9,782 bases of DNA, taken from assembly GCA_900769835.1 (NCBI GenBank), contig CAAGIE010000134.1, positions 1 through 9,782 on the forward strand, read 5' to 3'. The position numbers and the translations under genes were made by a program. Source of the DNA: an uncultured Oscillospiraceae bacterium (lineage in GTDB: Bacteria; Bacillota; Clostridia; Oscillospirales; Oscillospiraceae). Positions within the stretch are counted from its first letter, which is position 1. Each line of letters starts with the position of its first letter. This document shows, piece by piece, positions 1 to 6,089 of this stretch. Under the pieces are notes generated by a model, which worked only from the letters and a program-made list of their open reading frames with translations, did no database searches and was not told the origin of the DNA.

Positions 1-358
1 AGTGAGCGGCAAGATCCGTGAGCCAGTTTTCCAGGGCCACTCCGGTGTGCCGGGCGGTGTTCTGGATGTTGGGCAGAGAGTTTGCCAGTCTTCCCAACAC
101 CTTCATTCCCAAAGAACACATAAGCCCCAATAGCCCTGCCAGTAGTAACAGTGTGATGCTGACACCGATGCCCGCGCAGACCCATCTTGGGAGGGATAAT
201 TTCCTTGTCCCCAGGGCAACGGCGGGTTCTGCGGCAGTGGCAATGACCGCTCCAAAAATAAATGGCAGGACGATTGGCAACAAATAGCGGGCGCTTAACC
301 AGGCTATCCCGAAAATTACAACAAAAAATCCCACTTTTTTCCAAAAAGCTACGGTCAT
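1..358 (-). CDS. AI-2E/YtvI-type membrane transporter, N-terminal part
   Basis: This is the first 119 codons of a minus-strand gene whose remainder lies left of the window. The protein starts MTVAFWKKVGFFVVIFGIAW, with a hydrophobic segment at about residues 8-36 containing LLPIVLPFIFGAVIATAAEP. A short basic stretch ending LSLPRW follows, then a second hydrophobic segment at about 60-83. An amphipathic region with SLPNIQ begins near residue 94. That order (helix, LLPxxLPF...EP, basic loop with LPRW, helix, then a soluble-looking LPxx segment) is typical of the AI-2E/PerM family. Within Clostridia it most resembles the sporulation membrane protein YtvI, a conserved integral membrane protein of unproven transport substrate. 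The start is ATG at 358, with AGGA eight bases upstream. The gene diverges from the PheB-like gene. The family call is firm; the YtvI assignment is inference because only the N-terminus is visible. Confidence 0.82.
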   Translation of the reverse strand, partial: MTVAFWKKVGFFVVIFGIAWLSARYLLPIVLPFIFGAVIATAAEPAVALGTRKLSLPRWVCAGIGVSITLLLLAGLLGLMCSLGMKVLGRLANSLPNIQNTARHTGVALENWLTDLAAH

Positions 359-378
359 TTGACACATCCTTTTATAAT

Positions 379-408
379 TTGGCATTTACATTTTTGAAAT
401 CTTATGAT
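379..408 (+). promoter_or_regulatory. Sigma-A-type promoter of the PheB-like gene
   Basis: TTGGCA (379-384) and TATGAT (403-408) are separated by 18 bases and lie about 60 bases before the ATG at 469. A second possible pair, TTGAAA (394-399) with TGTAAT (417-422) at 17 bases, overlaps it, so the exact start point is open. No equally good promoter was seen on the opposite strand for the divergent membrane protein. Confidence 0.5.
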
Positions 409-468
409 ACACTGTATGTAATCAAATGTGCATCCCTGGCGGATGCTCTGATAATTGGAGGTAGCGTA

Positions 469-909
469 ATGGCAAAGAGCCCGAAGTATTATATCGTGGA
501 AGCATCGGCGCTTCCTGAAGTATTCCTGAAGGTGGCAGAGGCAAAACGTCTGTTGTCCACCGGCGAAGCAAATACCGTAAACGAAGCCACTCAGATCACC
601 GGTATCAGCCGTAGCGCGTTCTATAAGTATCGCGATGCAGTTATGCCTTTCCAGAGCATGCTTACCGGCAGAGTGATTACGTTCCAGTTCCTGATGCACG
701 ATGAGCCCGGTGTGCTGAGCTACCTGCTCAACGAGTTTGCCGAGTGCCGCGCAAACATTATGACAATTAACTCCATCGTTCCCACCAATGGCTGCGCCAT
801 CGTCACCATTTCTGCCGAAGCGACAGACCTGACGATCCAGCTGGAGGAGTTCCTGCGTCACCTCCGCCAGACCACAGGCGTGATCCGAGTGGAGATTTTG
901 GCCGGTTGA
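469..909 (+). CDS. pheB: PheB-like ACT domain protein (UPF0735 family)
   Basis: The 146-residue protein matches the usual size and order of UPF0735/PheB proteins. Residues 38-58 (NEATQITGISRSAFYKYRDA) look like a helix-turn-helix. The C-terminal half, about 68-146, is an ACT domain containing HDEPGVLSYLLNEFAE and ending GVIRVEILAG. ACT domains bind small ligands, usually amino acids. PheB genes often sit beside phenylalanine or homoserine/threonine biosynthesis genes, but no such partner is visible here. The exact ligand and target are not established for this family. The start is ATG at 469, with GGAGG eight bases upstream; the same frame stays open leftward to 262 but without a comparable ribosome site. 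The gene has its own promoter and is closed by a strong terminator, so it is probably monocistronic. Confidence 0.9.
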   Translation: MAKSPKYYIVEASALPEVFLKVAEAKRLLSTGEANTVNEATQITGISRSAFYKYRDAVMPFQSMLTGRVITFQFLMHDEPGVLSYLLNEFAECRANIMTINSIVPTNGCAIVTISAEATDLTIQLEEFLRHLRQTTGVIRVEILAG

Positions 910-915
910 TATCAT

Positions 916-950
916 ACGGCTGTCGCTTCCGGCGACAGCCGTTTTTCTTT
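916..950 (+). terminator. Intrinsic terminator after the PheB-like gene
   Basis: A perfect 11-bp stem, ACGGCTGTCGC (916-926) with GCGACAGCCGT (932-942), encloses a 5-base loop and is followed by a T-rich tract to 950. It lies directly behind the stop codon at 907-909. Confidence 0.93.
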
Positions 951-999
951 ATAGTTTTTCCCATTTTCTGGTGGTTATACCGACCCCCGCGAGGTTTTT

Positions 1000-1851
1000 A
1001 TGCAGTTACGAACAAAGATTAGAATTTTAAAAAAGAAATGGCCGGTCGCCATTGGCGCAGGTGTTTTGCTTGTGGCAGCGGCGGCATTGCTTTTGATCCA
1101 TACCGGACATCACCAGCCGCCGGAGGAAACGCGCCCCACAGAGCCGGAGCAGGAAACGGTTCTCCGACCCAACCCCTATGATGCGGATAGTTTCGGTTAC
1201 GACGGCAAGTACCTCACCTGCCTGGAGGGAGAAAGCACGTTAGGTGTGGATGTGTCCGAATGGCAAACGGAGATCGACTGGCCCGTGCTGCGCCAGGAGG
1301 GAATGGAGTTCGCCATGATCCGCGTGGGCCGCAGGGGAGAGGAAATGGGAACCCTGTTCCCGGATAATATGGCCCAGTCCCATTATAATGGCGCCAAGTC
1401 CGCAGGCTTTTTGGTGGGCGGCTACTTTTTCTCCCAGGCAGTCAGCGTGGAAGAAGCCGTGGAAGAGGCAGAATATGTTATAGAGTTGGTGAAAGATTGG
1501 GAACTGGATCTGCCCATCGCCTTCGACTGGGAGCATACCTCCGATGAAAACCGCACCAAAAATGTGGACGGTCAGACCCTGACCGCCTGCGCCGTTGCCT
1601 TTTGCGAACGACTGCGTCAGGCGGGCTATGATACTATGGTCTATTTTAATTGGGACTATGCCAACAACCGCCTGGATCTTACCCGGTTGGCACCCTATGA
1701 TTTCTGGTTTGCGATGTATGAAAACCCCTTGGAATTTCAGTACCGTGTGACGATGTGGCAGTATACGGAGCGTGGCGATGTTCCCGGCGTCACCGGCAGT
1801 GTGGATATCAATTTGTGGCTGACCTACGAGGAGGAAACAAATGACGAATAA
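1000..1851 (+). CDS. Membrane-anchored GH25 muramidase (lysozyme)
   Basis: This 283-residue protein has a basic N-terminus, one transmembrane segment at about 17-35, and an extracellular Glu/Pro/Thr-rich linker to about residue 60. A glycoside hydrolase family 25 domain follows from about 81 to the end. GH25 enzymes cut the MurNAc-GlcNAc bond of peptidoglycan. Visible family marks are GVDVSEWQ at 82-89 (Asp84), the catalytic DxE in AFDWEHTS (Asp176, Glu178), FWFAMY at 235-240 and MWQY at 252-255 followed by VDIN (Asp269). With no cleavage site apparent after the hydrophobic segment, the enzyme is probably tethered to the outer membrane face. The ATG at 1000 has GAGG five bases upstream; no convincing promoter was seen. 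Its last 11 bases overlap the start of the tRNA synthetase gene, and the AGGAGG site of that gene lies inside this one, so the two are probably co-transcribed and translationally coupled. Confidence 0.9.
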   Translation: MQLRTKIRILKKKWPVAIGAGVLLVAAAALLLIHTGHHQPPEETRPTEPEQETVLRPNPYDADSFGYDGKYLTCLEGESTLGVDVSEWQTEIDWPVLRQEGMEFAMIRVGRRGEEMGTLFPDNMAQSHYNGAKSAGFLVGGYFFSQAVSVEEAVEEAEYVIELVKDWELDLPIAFDWEHTSDENRTKNVDGQTLTACAVAFCERLRQAGYDTMVYFNWDYANNRLDLTRLAPYDFWFAMYENPLEFQYRVTMWQYTERGDVPGVTGSVDINLWLTYEEETNDE

Positions 1852-2773
1852 TTTGCCCCCGGTGGGTCGGTTCGCCCCCACACCCTCCGGACGGATGCAC
1901 CTGGGAAATGTCTTTGCGGCGCTGATCGCCTGGTTGTCTGTAAAGAGCCGTGGCGGCAGCTATGTCCTCCGTATGGAGGATCTGGATACCCAGCGCACCG
2001 GTGACGAATACGCCCGGCAAATTCGGGAGGATCTGCGCTGGCTGGGACTTACCTGGGATCTGGAAACCGAGCCCCAATCCCGCCGTAGCGAGGTTTATGA
2101 AAAATATTTCCATATTTTAGAGGAAAAGGGACTTTTGTACCCCTGCTACTGCACCCGCAGTCAGCTCCATAGCGTCAATGCCCCCCATTTGTCCGACGGC
2201 ACCTACGTCTACCCCGGCACCTGCCGCGACCTGACGGAAAGCCGGCGGGCGGAGCAGAAAAGACAACCCTCCTGGCGAGTTCGGGTGCCGGATCGCAAGT
2301 GGGTGGTGGAGGATCTGGTGCAGGGCAGATACGAGGAAAATCTCTCCACAGATTGCGGTGACTTCGTGGTGCGCCGCGCAGACGGTGTGTATGTCTACCA
2401 GTTGGCAGTGACCGTGGACGATGGCCTTTCCGGTGTCACCGAGGTGGTGCGCGGCTGGGATCTGTTAAGTTCTGCGCCCCGCCAGATGTATCTGCAGGAA
2501 TTATTCGGCTTTTCCCAACCCCAATACGGCCACGTACCGCTGTTGCTGGCACCGGATGGTCGCAGGCTCAGTAAGCGCGATGAGGATATGGACCTTACCT
2601 ATCTGCAAAAGCACCTGACCGCCCAGCAACTTTTGGGCATATTGGCATTTTCCTGCGATTTGCTGGATCGCCCGGAGGCCATCAGCGCAGAGGAATTATG
2701 CAAAGAATTTTCCTGGAACAAACTGAAAAAAGAGGATATTTGTTTAAATATTTCGAATTATATTGCGGGATAG
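1841..2773 (+). CDS. gluQ: Glutamyl-Q tRNA(Asp) synthetase
   Basis: The 310-residue protein is a truncated class I glutamyl-tRNA synthetase paralogue without the anticodon-binding domain, the usual form and length of GluQRS (YadB). The family attaches glutamate to the queuosine base at position 34 of tRNA-Asp. RFAPTPSGRMHLGN (10-23) carries the HIGH-like motif HLGN. RMEDLDTQR (44-52) is the glutamate-site segment. RRLSKRDED (241-249) is the KMSKS equivalent. The zinc site typical of this family is complete: Cys102 and Cys104 in PCYC, Tyr124 and Cys128 in YPGTC. That Cys-x-Cys...Tyr-x3-Cys pattern separates it from an ordinary truncated GltX. The ATG at 1841 follows AGGAGG at 1829-1834, inside the end of the GH25 gene. 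Function implies that the organism makes or salvages queuine, which cannot be seen here. Confidence 0.93.
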   Translation: MTNNLPPVGRFAPTPSGRMHLGNVFAALIAWLSVKSRGGSYVLRMEDLDTQRTGDEYARQIREDLRWLGLTWDLETEPQSRRSEVYEKYFHILEEKGLLYPCYCTRSQLHSVNAPHLSDGTYVYPGTCRDLTESRRAEQKRQPSWRVRVPDRKWVVEDLVQGRYEENLSTDCGDFVVRRADGVYVYQLAVTVDDGLSGVTEVVRGWDLLSSAPRQMYLQELFGFSQPQYGHVPLLLAPDGRRLSKRDEDMDLTYLQKHLTAQQLLGILAFSCDLLDRPEAISAEELCKEFSWNKLKKEDICLNISNYIAG

Positions 2774-2776
2774 CCC

Positions 2777-2805
2777 TTGCACTCTGTTTTGATATATGCT
2801 ATGAT
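2777..2805 (+). promoter_or_regulatory. Strong sigma-A promoter of the nucleotidyltransferase gene
   Basis: TTGCAC (2777-2782) and TATGAT (2800-2805) are separated by exactly 17 bases, starting four bases after the stop codon of the synthetase gene. The expected transcript start is near 2812, giving a leader of about 33 bases that contains the AGGAGG site at 2829-2834. No terminator hairpin was seen between the synthetase gene and this promoter, so read-through is possible. Confidence 0.72.
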
Positions 2806-2844
2806 GATTTGCGAGGATTTTAACATTTAGGAGGATGTTTCTAT

Positions 2845-3774
2845 ATGGCAAACAAACCGATTCTTGTAGTGATGGCCGCCGGTATGGGCAGCCGCTACGG
2901 TGGCCTCAAGCAGATCGACCCTGTGGGTAGCCACGGCGAAGCAATTCTGGACTATTCTCTGTATGATGCATACGAAGCCGGTTTTGAAACCGCAGTGATC
3001 ATCATTAAGGAAGCCATCAAGGACGACTTTATGGAGTTCGTAGGCAAGCGCCTGGAAAAGTGCCCCATGGAGATCCGCTACGCATATCAGGAAATGTACA
3101 AGATCCCCGAGGGCTTCAGCATCCCCGAGGGTCGTGTAAAGCCCTTCGGCACCAGCCACGCAGTTCTGTGCGCCAAGGACGAGATCGGCGATGCTCCCTT
3201 TGCGGTTATCAATTCCGATGACTACTACGGCAAGTCCGCATTCAAGGTCATTTACGATTATCTCTCCACTGCCAAGGACGGCGCAAAGCAGGACTACTGC
3301 ATGGTGGGCTACCTGCTGGGCAACACCGTTACCGACAATGGCTCCGTGGCCCGTGGTGTCTGCAAGGCAGATGCAAAGGGCAACCTGGCTGACATTGTGG
3401 AGCGCACCAAGATCGAGAAGTACGAAGGCGGCATCCACTTTACCGAGGATGACGGCGCTACCTGGGAAGACCTGGCAGCGGATACCATCGTGTCTATGAA
3501 TATGTTCGGCTTTACTCCCACATTCCTGGGCGAGCTTGCGCGGATGTTCCCCGACTTTATGGCAAACCAGCTTCCCGGCAATCCTGCAAAGGCAGAGTTC
3601 CTGCTGCCCCGCAGTGTGGACGCATTGCTCAAGGAGGGCAAGGCAGACGTGAAGATCCTCACCTCTGCAGACCGCTGGTACGGCGTTACCTATGCGGCAG
3701 ATAAGCCCATGGTGGTGGCGGCGCTGAAGGCGCTGGCAGACGAGGGTAAGTACCCCGACGGCCTCTGGAAGTAA
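2845..3774 (+). CDS. Sugar nucleotidyltransferase-like protein
   Basis: The 309-residue protein has the RmlA/GlmU-like nucleotidyltransferase fold signature. The N-terminal nucleotide loop AAGMGSRYGGLKQ (11-23) replaces the usual GxGTRL version. VKPFGTSHAVL (98-108) is the nucleotide-base and sugar contact region. NSDDYYG (123-129) carries acidic residues in the position of the catalytic metal-binding Asp. MNMFGFTP (218-225) is the late beta-strand with the second metal region, and WYGVTYAADK (278-287) closes the domain. Such enzymes couple a sugar 1-phosphate to an NTP and release pyrophosphate. The specific sugar and nucleotide cannot be read from sequence, and no sugar-modifying or glycosyltransferase gene is adjacent. 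Codon use is strongly biased to C/G-ending preferred codons, and both promoter and ribosome site (AGGAGG) are strong, so expression is probably high. It is monocistronic and ends at a terminator shared with the convergent gene. Confidence 0.85.
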   Translation: MANKPILVVMAAGMGSRYGGLKQIDPVGSHGEAILDYSLYDAYEAGFETAVIIIKEAIKDDFMEFVGKRLEKCPMEIRYAYQEMYKIPEGFSIPEGRVKPFGTSHAVLCAKDEIGDAPFAVINSDDYYGKSAFKVIYDYLSTAKDGAKQDYCMVGYLLGNTVTDNGSVARGVCKADAKGNLADIVERTKIEKYEGGIHFTEDDGATWEDLAADTIVSMNMFGFTPTFLGELARMFPDFMANQLPGNPAKAEFLLPRSVDALLKEGKADVKILTSADRWYGVTYAADKPMVVAALKALADEGKYPDGLWK

Positions 3775-3781
3775 TATAGAT

Positions 3782-3811
3782 AAACGGCAGTGCAAAATCG
3801 CACTGCCGTTT
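3782..3811. terminator. Shared terminator between two convergent genes
   Basis: A perfect 12-bp stem, AAACGGCAGTGC (3782-3793) with GCACTGCCGTTT (3800-3811), has a 6-base loop. It fills the gap between the nucleotidyltransferase stop and the hemolysin III-like stop. T-runs on both sides are short, so it is a moderate terminator in both directions. Confidence 0.8.
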
Positions 3812-3813
3812 TG

Positions 3814-4485
3814 TTACAGCAAATAGAGAAAGATCGCTAAAAACTGCAATATGCTTCCGGCCACCACAAACCCGTGAAAGAGGGAGTGTACCCAGGAGAT
3901 CTTTGCGCCGATGCCGTAAAGGATCGCGCCGACCGTGTAGGTCAGCCCGCCTGCCAAGAGAAGGGTAAAACCGTTTTTTGAAAAGATCTCGATGGTTTGC
4001 GGCAGGAAAAATATGATCCCCCAGCCCATAAAAACATAACAGATCATGGAAAAGATACTGTATTTTTTCAGGTCAATGGCAGTCAGGGTAGCCGCAAGGA
4101 TACCCAACCCCCATTCCATCACCAGCAGTCCCCAGCCGATCAGGGGATAGCGGGGGAAAAAACCCACCAGCAGGATCGGGGTGTAAGTGCCCACGATCAG
4201 AAAGTATATGGTGCAGTGGTCAATCACCTGCATCACCAGTTTTCCCTTGGAGGGACGCAAGCCGTGGTAGACGCTGGAAACACAGTAAAGCAGGATCATG
4301 CTTCCACCGTAGATGGATACCCCAACGATTTTGGCAGAGGTTGCCAGAGGGATGCTTCGCCACAGACATAGCAGTAATACCAAAATACCAACTGCGCCGC
4401 CTACGATATGGGTGACCATATTGGTGATTTCCTCGCCTTTGGAGTATGCAGGCAGAACCCGCTGGGATAGGGGAATTCGTTTCAT
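3814..4485 (-). CDS. Hemolysin III / PAQR family membrane protein
   Basis: The 223-residue protein has about seven hydrophobic helices and the metal-site residues of the PAQR/hemolysin III (TrhA, YqfA) group. These are Ser70-x3-His74 in VSSVYHGL, Asp89-His90 in VIDHCTIY, and His200-x3-His204 in WVHSLFHGF. The N-terminal SKGEEITNMVTHIVGGAVG is also typical. PAQR proteins belong to the CREST superfamily of membrane hydrolases; bacterial members have been linked to membrane energetics and fluidity rather than proven haemolysis. I chose ATG at 4485, which has GAGG eight bases upstream. A GTG thirteen codons earlier (4524) would add a poorly conserved tail without a good ribosome site. The gene stands alone, convergent with the nucleotidyltransferase and divergent from the CBS protein. 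No clear promoter was identified. Confidence 0.92.
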   Translation of the reverse strand: MKRIPLSQRVLPAYSKGEEITNMVTHIVGGAVGILVLLLCLWRSIPLATSAKIVGVSIYGGSMILLYCVSSVYHGLRPSKGKLVMQVIDHCTIYFLIVGTYTPILLVGFFPRYPLIGWGLLVMEWGLGILAATLTAIDLKKYSIFSMICYVFMGWGIIFFLPQTIEIFSKNGFTLLLAGGLTYTVGAILYGIGAKISWVHSLFHGFVVAGSILQFLAIFLYLL

Positions 4486-4688
4486 AGTACGCGCCTCGCT
4501 TTCTTGGGAAACAACATACCACACAACGGAAAATAATACACCCTACCGTGCGCCGAAACGGCTCTATTGATGCGAGAGTGGCGTTCTACAGGCGGTGGAG
4601 TTGGTTATAATGCACAAAATAACCCCTGTAAATTTGGCGCTAAAAGTGCAAAAAGTTCACAAAAAAGAGTGATTCTCCATAAAATCTA

Positions 4689-4697
4689 TGATATAAT
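4689..4697 (+). promoter_or_regulatory. Extended -10 promoter of the CBS gene
   Basis: TGATATAAT (4689-4697) is a perfect extended -10 element (TG-n-TATAAT), about 48 bases before the ATG. The -35 position (4669-4674, GTGATT) is poor, which fits an extended -10 promoter. The rest of the 259-base gap from 4486 to 4744 holds an AT-rich approach and a second TATAAT at 4606-4611 without a matching -35. I see no gene, hairpin or repeat in it. Confidence 0.6.
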
Positions 4698-4744
4698 ATA
4701 CAAGGCATAAAACTATCCGGTATGAATCCCCAAAAGGAGCTTTT

Positions 4745-5158
4745 ATGAATAACATCCTCTTTTTCTTAACCCCGAAGGCGATGTGTTCCTTCGTTTACGA
4801 TGACTATACTGTGCGTCAGGCATTGGAAAAAATGGAGTCCGCAGGCTACGCGGCCCTGCCCATTCTCAGCAAAAACGGCGAGTACCGTGGCACCCTCACA
4901 GAGGGCGACCTTCTGTGGGCGCTGAAGAATATGTGTTATATGGATATCCGCCAGGCAGAGGCAAGACGGATCATGGAGATCACCCGCCGCAAGGATAACC
5001 TCCCCGTGCCGGTGACCACCGGAATGCACGATCTGGTGCAACGGGCCAGCAGTCAGAACTTTGTCCCCGTGGTGGACGATTACGGCACCTTCATCGGCAT
5101 CGTCACCCGAAGCGCCATTATGAAATATTGCTATCAGAAGATCTACACCGAAGATTGA
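4745..5158 (+). CDS. Stand-alone CBS-pair protein
   Basis: The 137-residue protein consists almost wholly of two CBS repeats, about residues 8-60 and 78-130. The first has YTVRQALEKMESAGYAALPI and the GTLTEGDLLW motif. The second has FVPVVDDYGTFIGIVTRSAI. A CBS pair (Bateman module) normally binds adenosine nucleotides and regulates a partner. With no catalytic domain, this must act through another protein or as a sensor. Its size and layout resemble YkuL/CbpB; Listeria CbpB binds c-di-AMP and influences the (p)ppGpp synthetase, but ligand identity cannot be read here. ATG at 4745 follows AAGGAG eight bases upstream. The gene is monocistronic, with its own promoter and a very strong terminator. 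Confidence 0.88.
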   Translation: MNNILFFLTPKAMCSFVYDDYTVRQALEKMESAGYAALPILSKNGEYRGTLTEGDLLWALKNMCYMDIRQAEARRIMEITRRKDNLPVPVTTGMHDLVQRASSQNFVPVVDDYGTFIGIVTRSAIMKYCYQKIYTED

Positions 5159-5176
5159 TACATAGTTTTCAAAATG

Positions 5177-5216
5177 AACCCCCTCCGTATGGTTTCATAC
5201 GGAGGGGGTTTTGTTT
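5177..5216. terminator. Strong terminator shared by convergent genes
   Basis: A perfect 15-bp stem, AACCCCCTCCGTATG (5177-5191) with its complement at 5196-5210, encloses a GTTT loop. It is followed by TTTTGTTT on the plus strand. It ends the CBS gene and touches the stop codon (5215-5217) of the convergent DeoR-family gene. On the minus strand the downstream T-tract is weaker, but the same hairpin can serve both. Confidence 0.93.
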
Positions 5217-5967
5217 ACTTGTCTGTCACCAAAATAAATTCTGTATCGGGGAACTGCAGCTTCGTTTCTTCCGGAAAATCGTAGTCGCTGATGACGGCGT
5301 CCACCTTGCTGAGATCACAAAAACCTTTGCGGAATGTGGGAACGACTTTGTTGTGCTCTGCCAGATAATACACTTTCCGGGAGCGTTTCATCATGGTCAG
5401 CCGCAGTAGGTCGTAGGAGCAGCTGTCCAGCAATCCCTCAGGAGTGATATGACCGGTGGAAAAGAATAGCTTGTCCGCAAAAAAACGGGATGCAAATTCT
5501 ACGGTTTCGCTGCTGCACAACCGGCTGGGAGGCTCGATCACCTGACCGCCCAGGCAAATGACGTTGATGGCGTGGTCACTGAGGTATTCCACAAGGGAGA
5601 TGTTGTTAGTAATAACGGTAAGTTTTTTGTGGTTAATGAGATAGGGCGCCATAAATTGCACAGTGGTAGAGGCATCGATAAAAATGGTGTCACCATCGCA
5701 GACTTGTTCCGCAGCGACTTTTGCGAGCAGTCGTTTTTCTTTTCGCATCAGATGCTGCCGCATAGCAATGGAGGGGTAAGTCCCCTTGTTTGTGAGAGAA
5801 ACACCGCCGTAGGTACGGGTGATGAGCCCCTTTTCCTTCAATTCATTCAGATCCCGGTTGATGGTTGCGTTGCTGTAATGCAGCATATCCACCAGATATT
5901 TCACCGGTACATATCCTTGCTTTTTCAGAATATCCAAAATGGCTTCCTGCCGCAGATACTGACTCAT
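5215..5967 (-). CDS. DeoR-family regulator next to MATE exporter
   Basis: The 250-residue protein has an N-terminal DeoR-type winged helix-turn-helix: LRQEAILDILKKQGYVPVKY followed by the recognition segment SNATINRDLNELKEKGLI (32-49) and the wing RTYGGVSL (51-58). A DeoR effector domain follows at about 75-235, with FIDASTTV (96-103), LTVITNNI (116-123), CLGGQV (138-143) and FFADKLFFSTGHI (162-174). Members usually repress and respond to a phosphorylated sugar-type ligand. Here the usual Glu-containing element after the glycine motif reads LLDSCSYDLLRL, so the ligand may differ. The ATG at 5967 has GGAGG seven bases upstream; the frame is open to 6141 but crosses the promoter region, so longer starts are unlikely. 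It is divergent from the MATE gene, with overlapping promoters and phased repeats between, implying control of itself and the exporter. Confidence 0.9.
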   Translation of the reverse strand: MSQYLRQEAILDILKKQGYVPVKYLVDMLHYSNATINRDLNELKEKGLITRTYGGVSLTNKGTYPSIAMRQHLMRKEKRLLAKVAAEQVCDGDTIFIDASTTVQFMAPYLINHKKLTVITNNISLVEYLSDHAINVICLGGQVIEPPSRLCSSETVEFASRFFADKLFFSTGHITPEGLLDSCSYDLLRLTMMKRSRKVYYLAEHNKVVPTFRKGFCDLSKVDAVISDYDFPEETKLQFPDTEFILVTDK

Positions 5968-5982
5968 ACCGTGTCCTCCAAA

Positions 5983-6040
5983 ATGAGAAATGTTGAGAAA
6001 TTTTTCTAAAAACCAAACGCTATTGACACACATTGAGAAA
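5983..6040. repeat. Three phased TTGAGAAA-type repeats (candidate operator)
   Basis: ATGAGAAA (5983-5990), TTGAGAAA (5993-6000) and TTGAGAAA (6033-6040) are direct repeats whose starts are 10 and 40 bases apart. All three would therefore lie on nearly the same face of the helix. The third copy sits between the -35 and -10 elements of the MATE promoter and also forms TGAG-AAA-CTCA (6034-6044), a short dyad. The other two fall in the leader of the regulator mRNA. Binding by the adjacent DeoR-family protein is inference. Confidence 0.6.
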
Positions 6041-6051
6041 CTCACTACAAT
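6023..6051 (+). promoter_or_regulatory. Consensus promoter of the MATE gene
   Basis: TTGACA (6023-6028) is a perfect -35 element, followed after 17 bases by TACAAT (6046-6051). The expected start is near 6058, giving a leader of about 32 bases to the ATG at 6090. A candidate operator copy lies in the spacer, where a bound repressor would block polymerase. Confidence 0.8.
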
Positions 6052-6077
6052 CATACTATAAGTACGTTTTTTGTCAA
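6050..6077 (-). promoter_or_regulatory. Promoter of the DeoR-family gene, facing the MATE promoter
   Basis: On the minus strand TTGACA (6077-6072) is followed after 16 bases by TATGAT (6055-6050). Its -10 shares bases 6050-6051 with the -10 of the opposite promoter, so both cannot be occupied at once. The expected start near 6043 gives a leader of about 76 bases that contains all three candidate operator repeats. Confidence 0.7.
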
Positions 6078-6089
6078 GGGGGCGTTGTA

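Noticed and set aside
18..287. An 89-residue plus-strand frame at the left edge
   Set aside because: The minus strand here encodes a recognisable AI-2E-type membrane protein with its own ribosome site; the plus frame has none.
355..915. A 186-residue minus-strand frame opposite the PheB-like gene
   Set aside because: It lies antisense to the PheB coding region, spans its promoter and terminator, and has no recognisable domain.
2827..3795. A 322-residue open frame on the minus strand across the nucleotidyltransferase gene
   Set aside because: It is antisense to a gene with clear family motifs, promoter and ribosome site. Its translation is Cys/His-rich without recognisable domains, as expected for a shadow of strongly biased codons.
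4486..4744. A possible small RNA or small gene between the hemolysin III-like gene and the CBS gene
   Set aside because: No hairpin-plus-T-tract, no ribosome site with a plausible short frame, and no repeat. A second TATAAT at 4606-4611 lacks a -35 partner.
6033..6089. An upstream TTG start that would lengthen the MATE protein by 19 residues
   Set aside because: The extension lies within the promoter and operator region, and the ATG at 6090 has a good ribosome site and gives the typical MATE opening.
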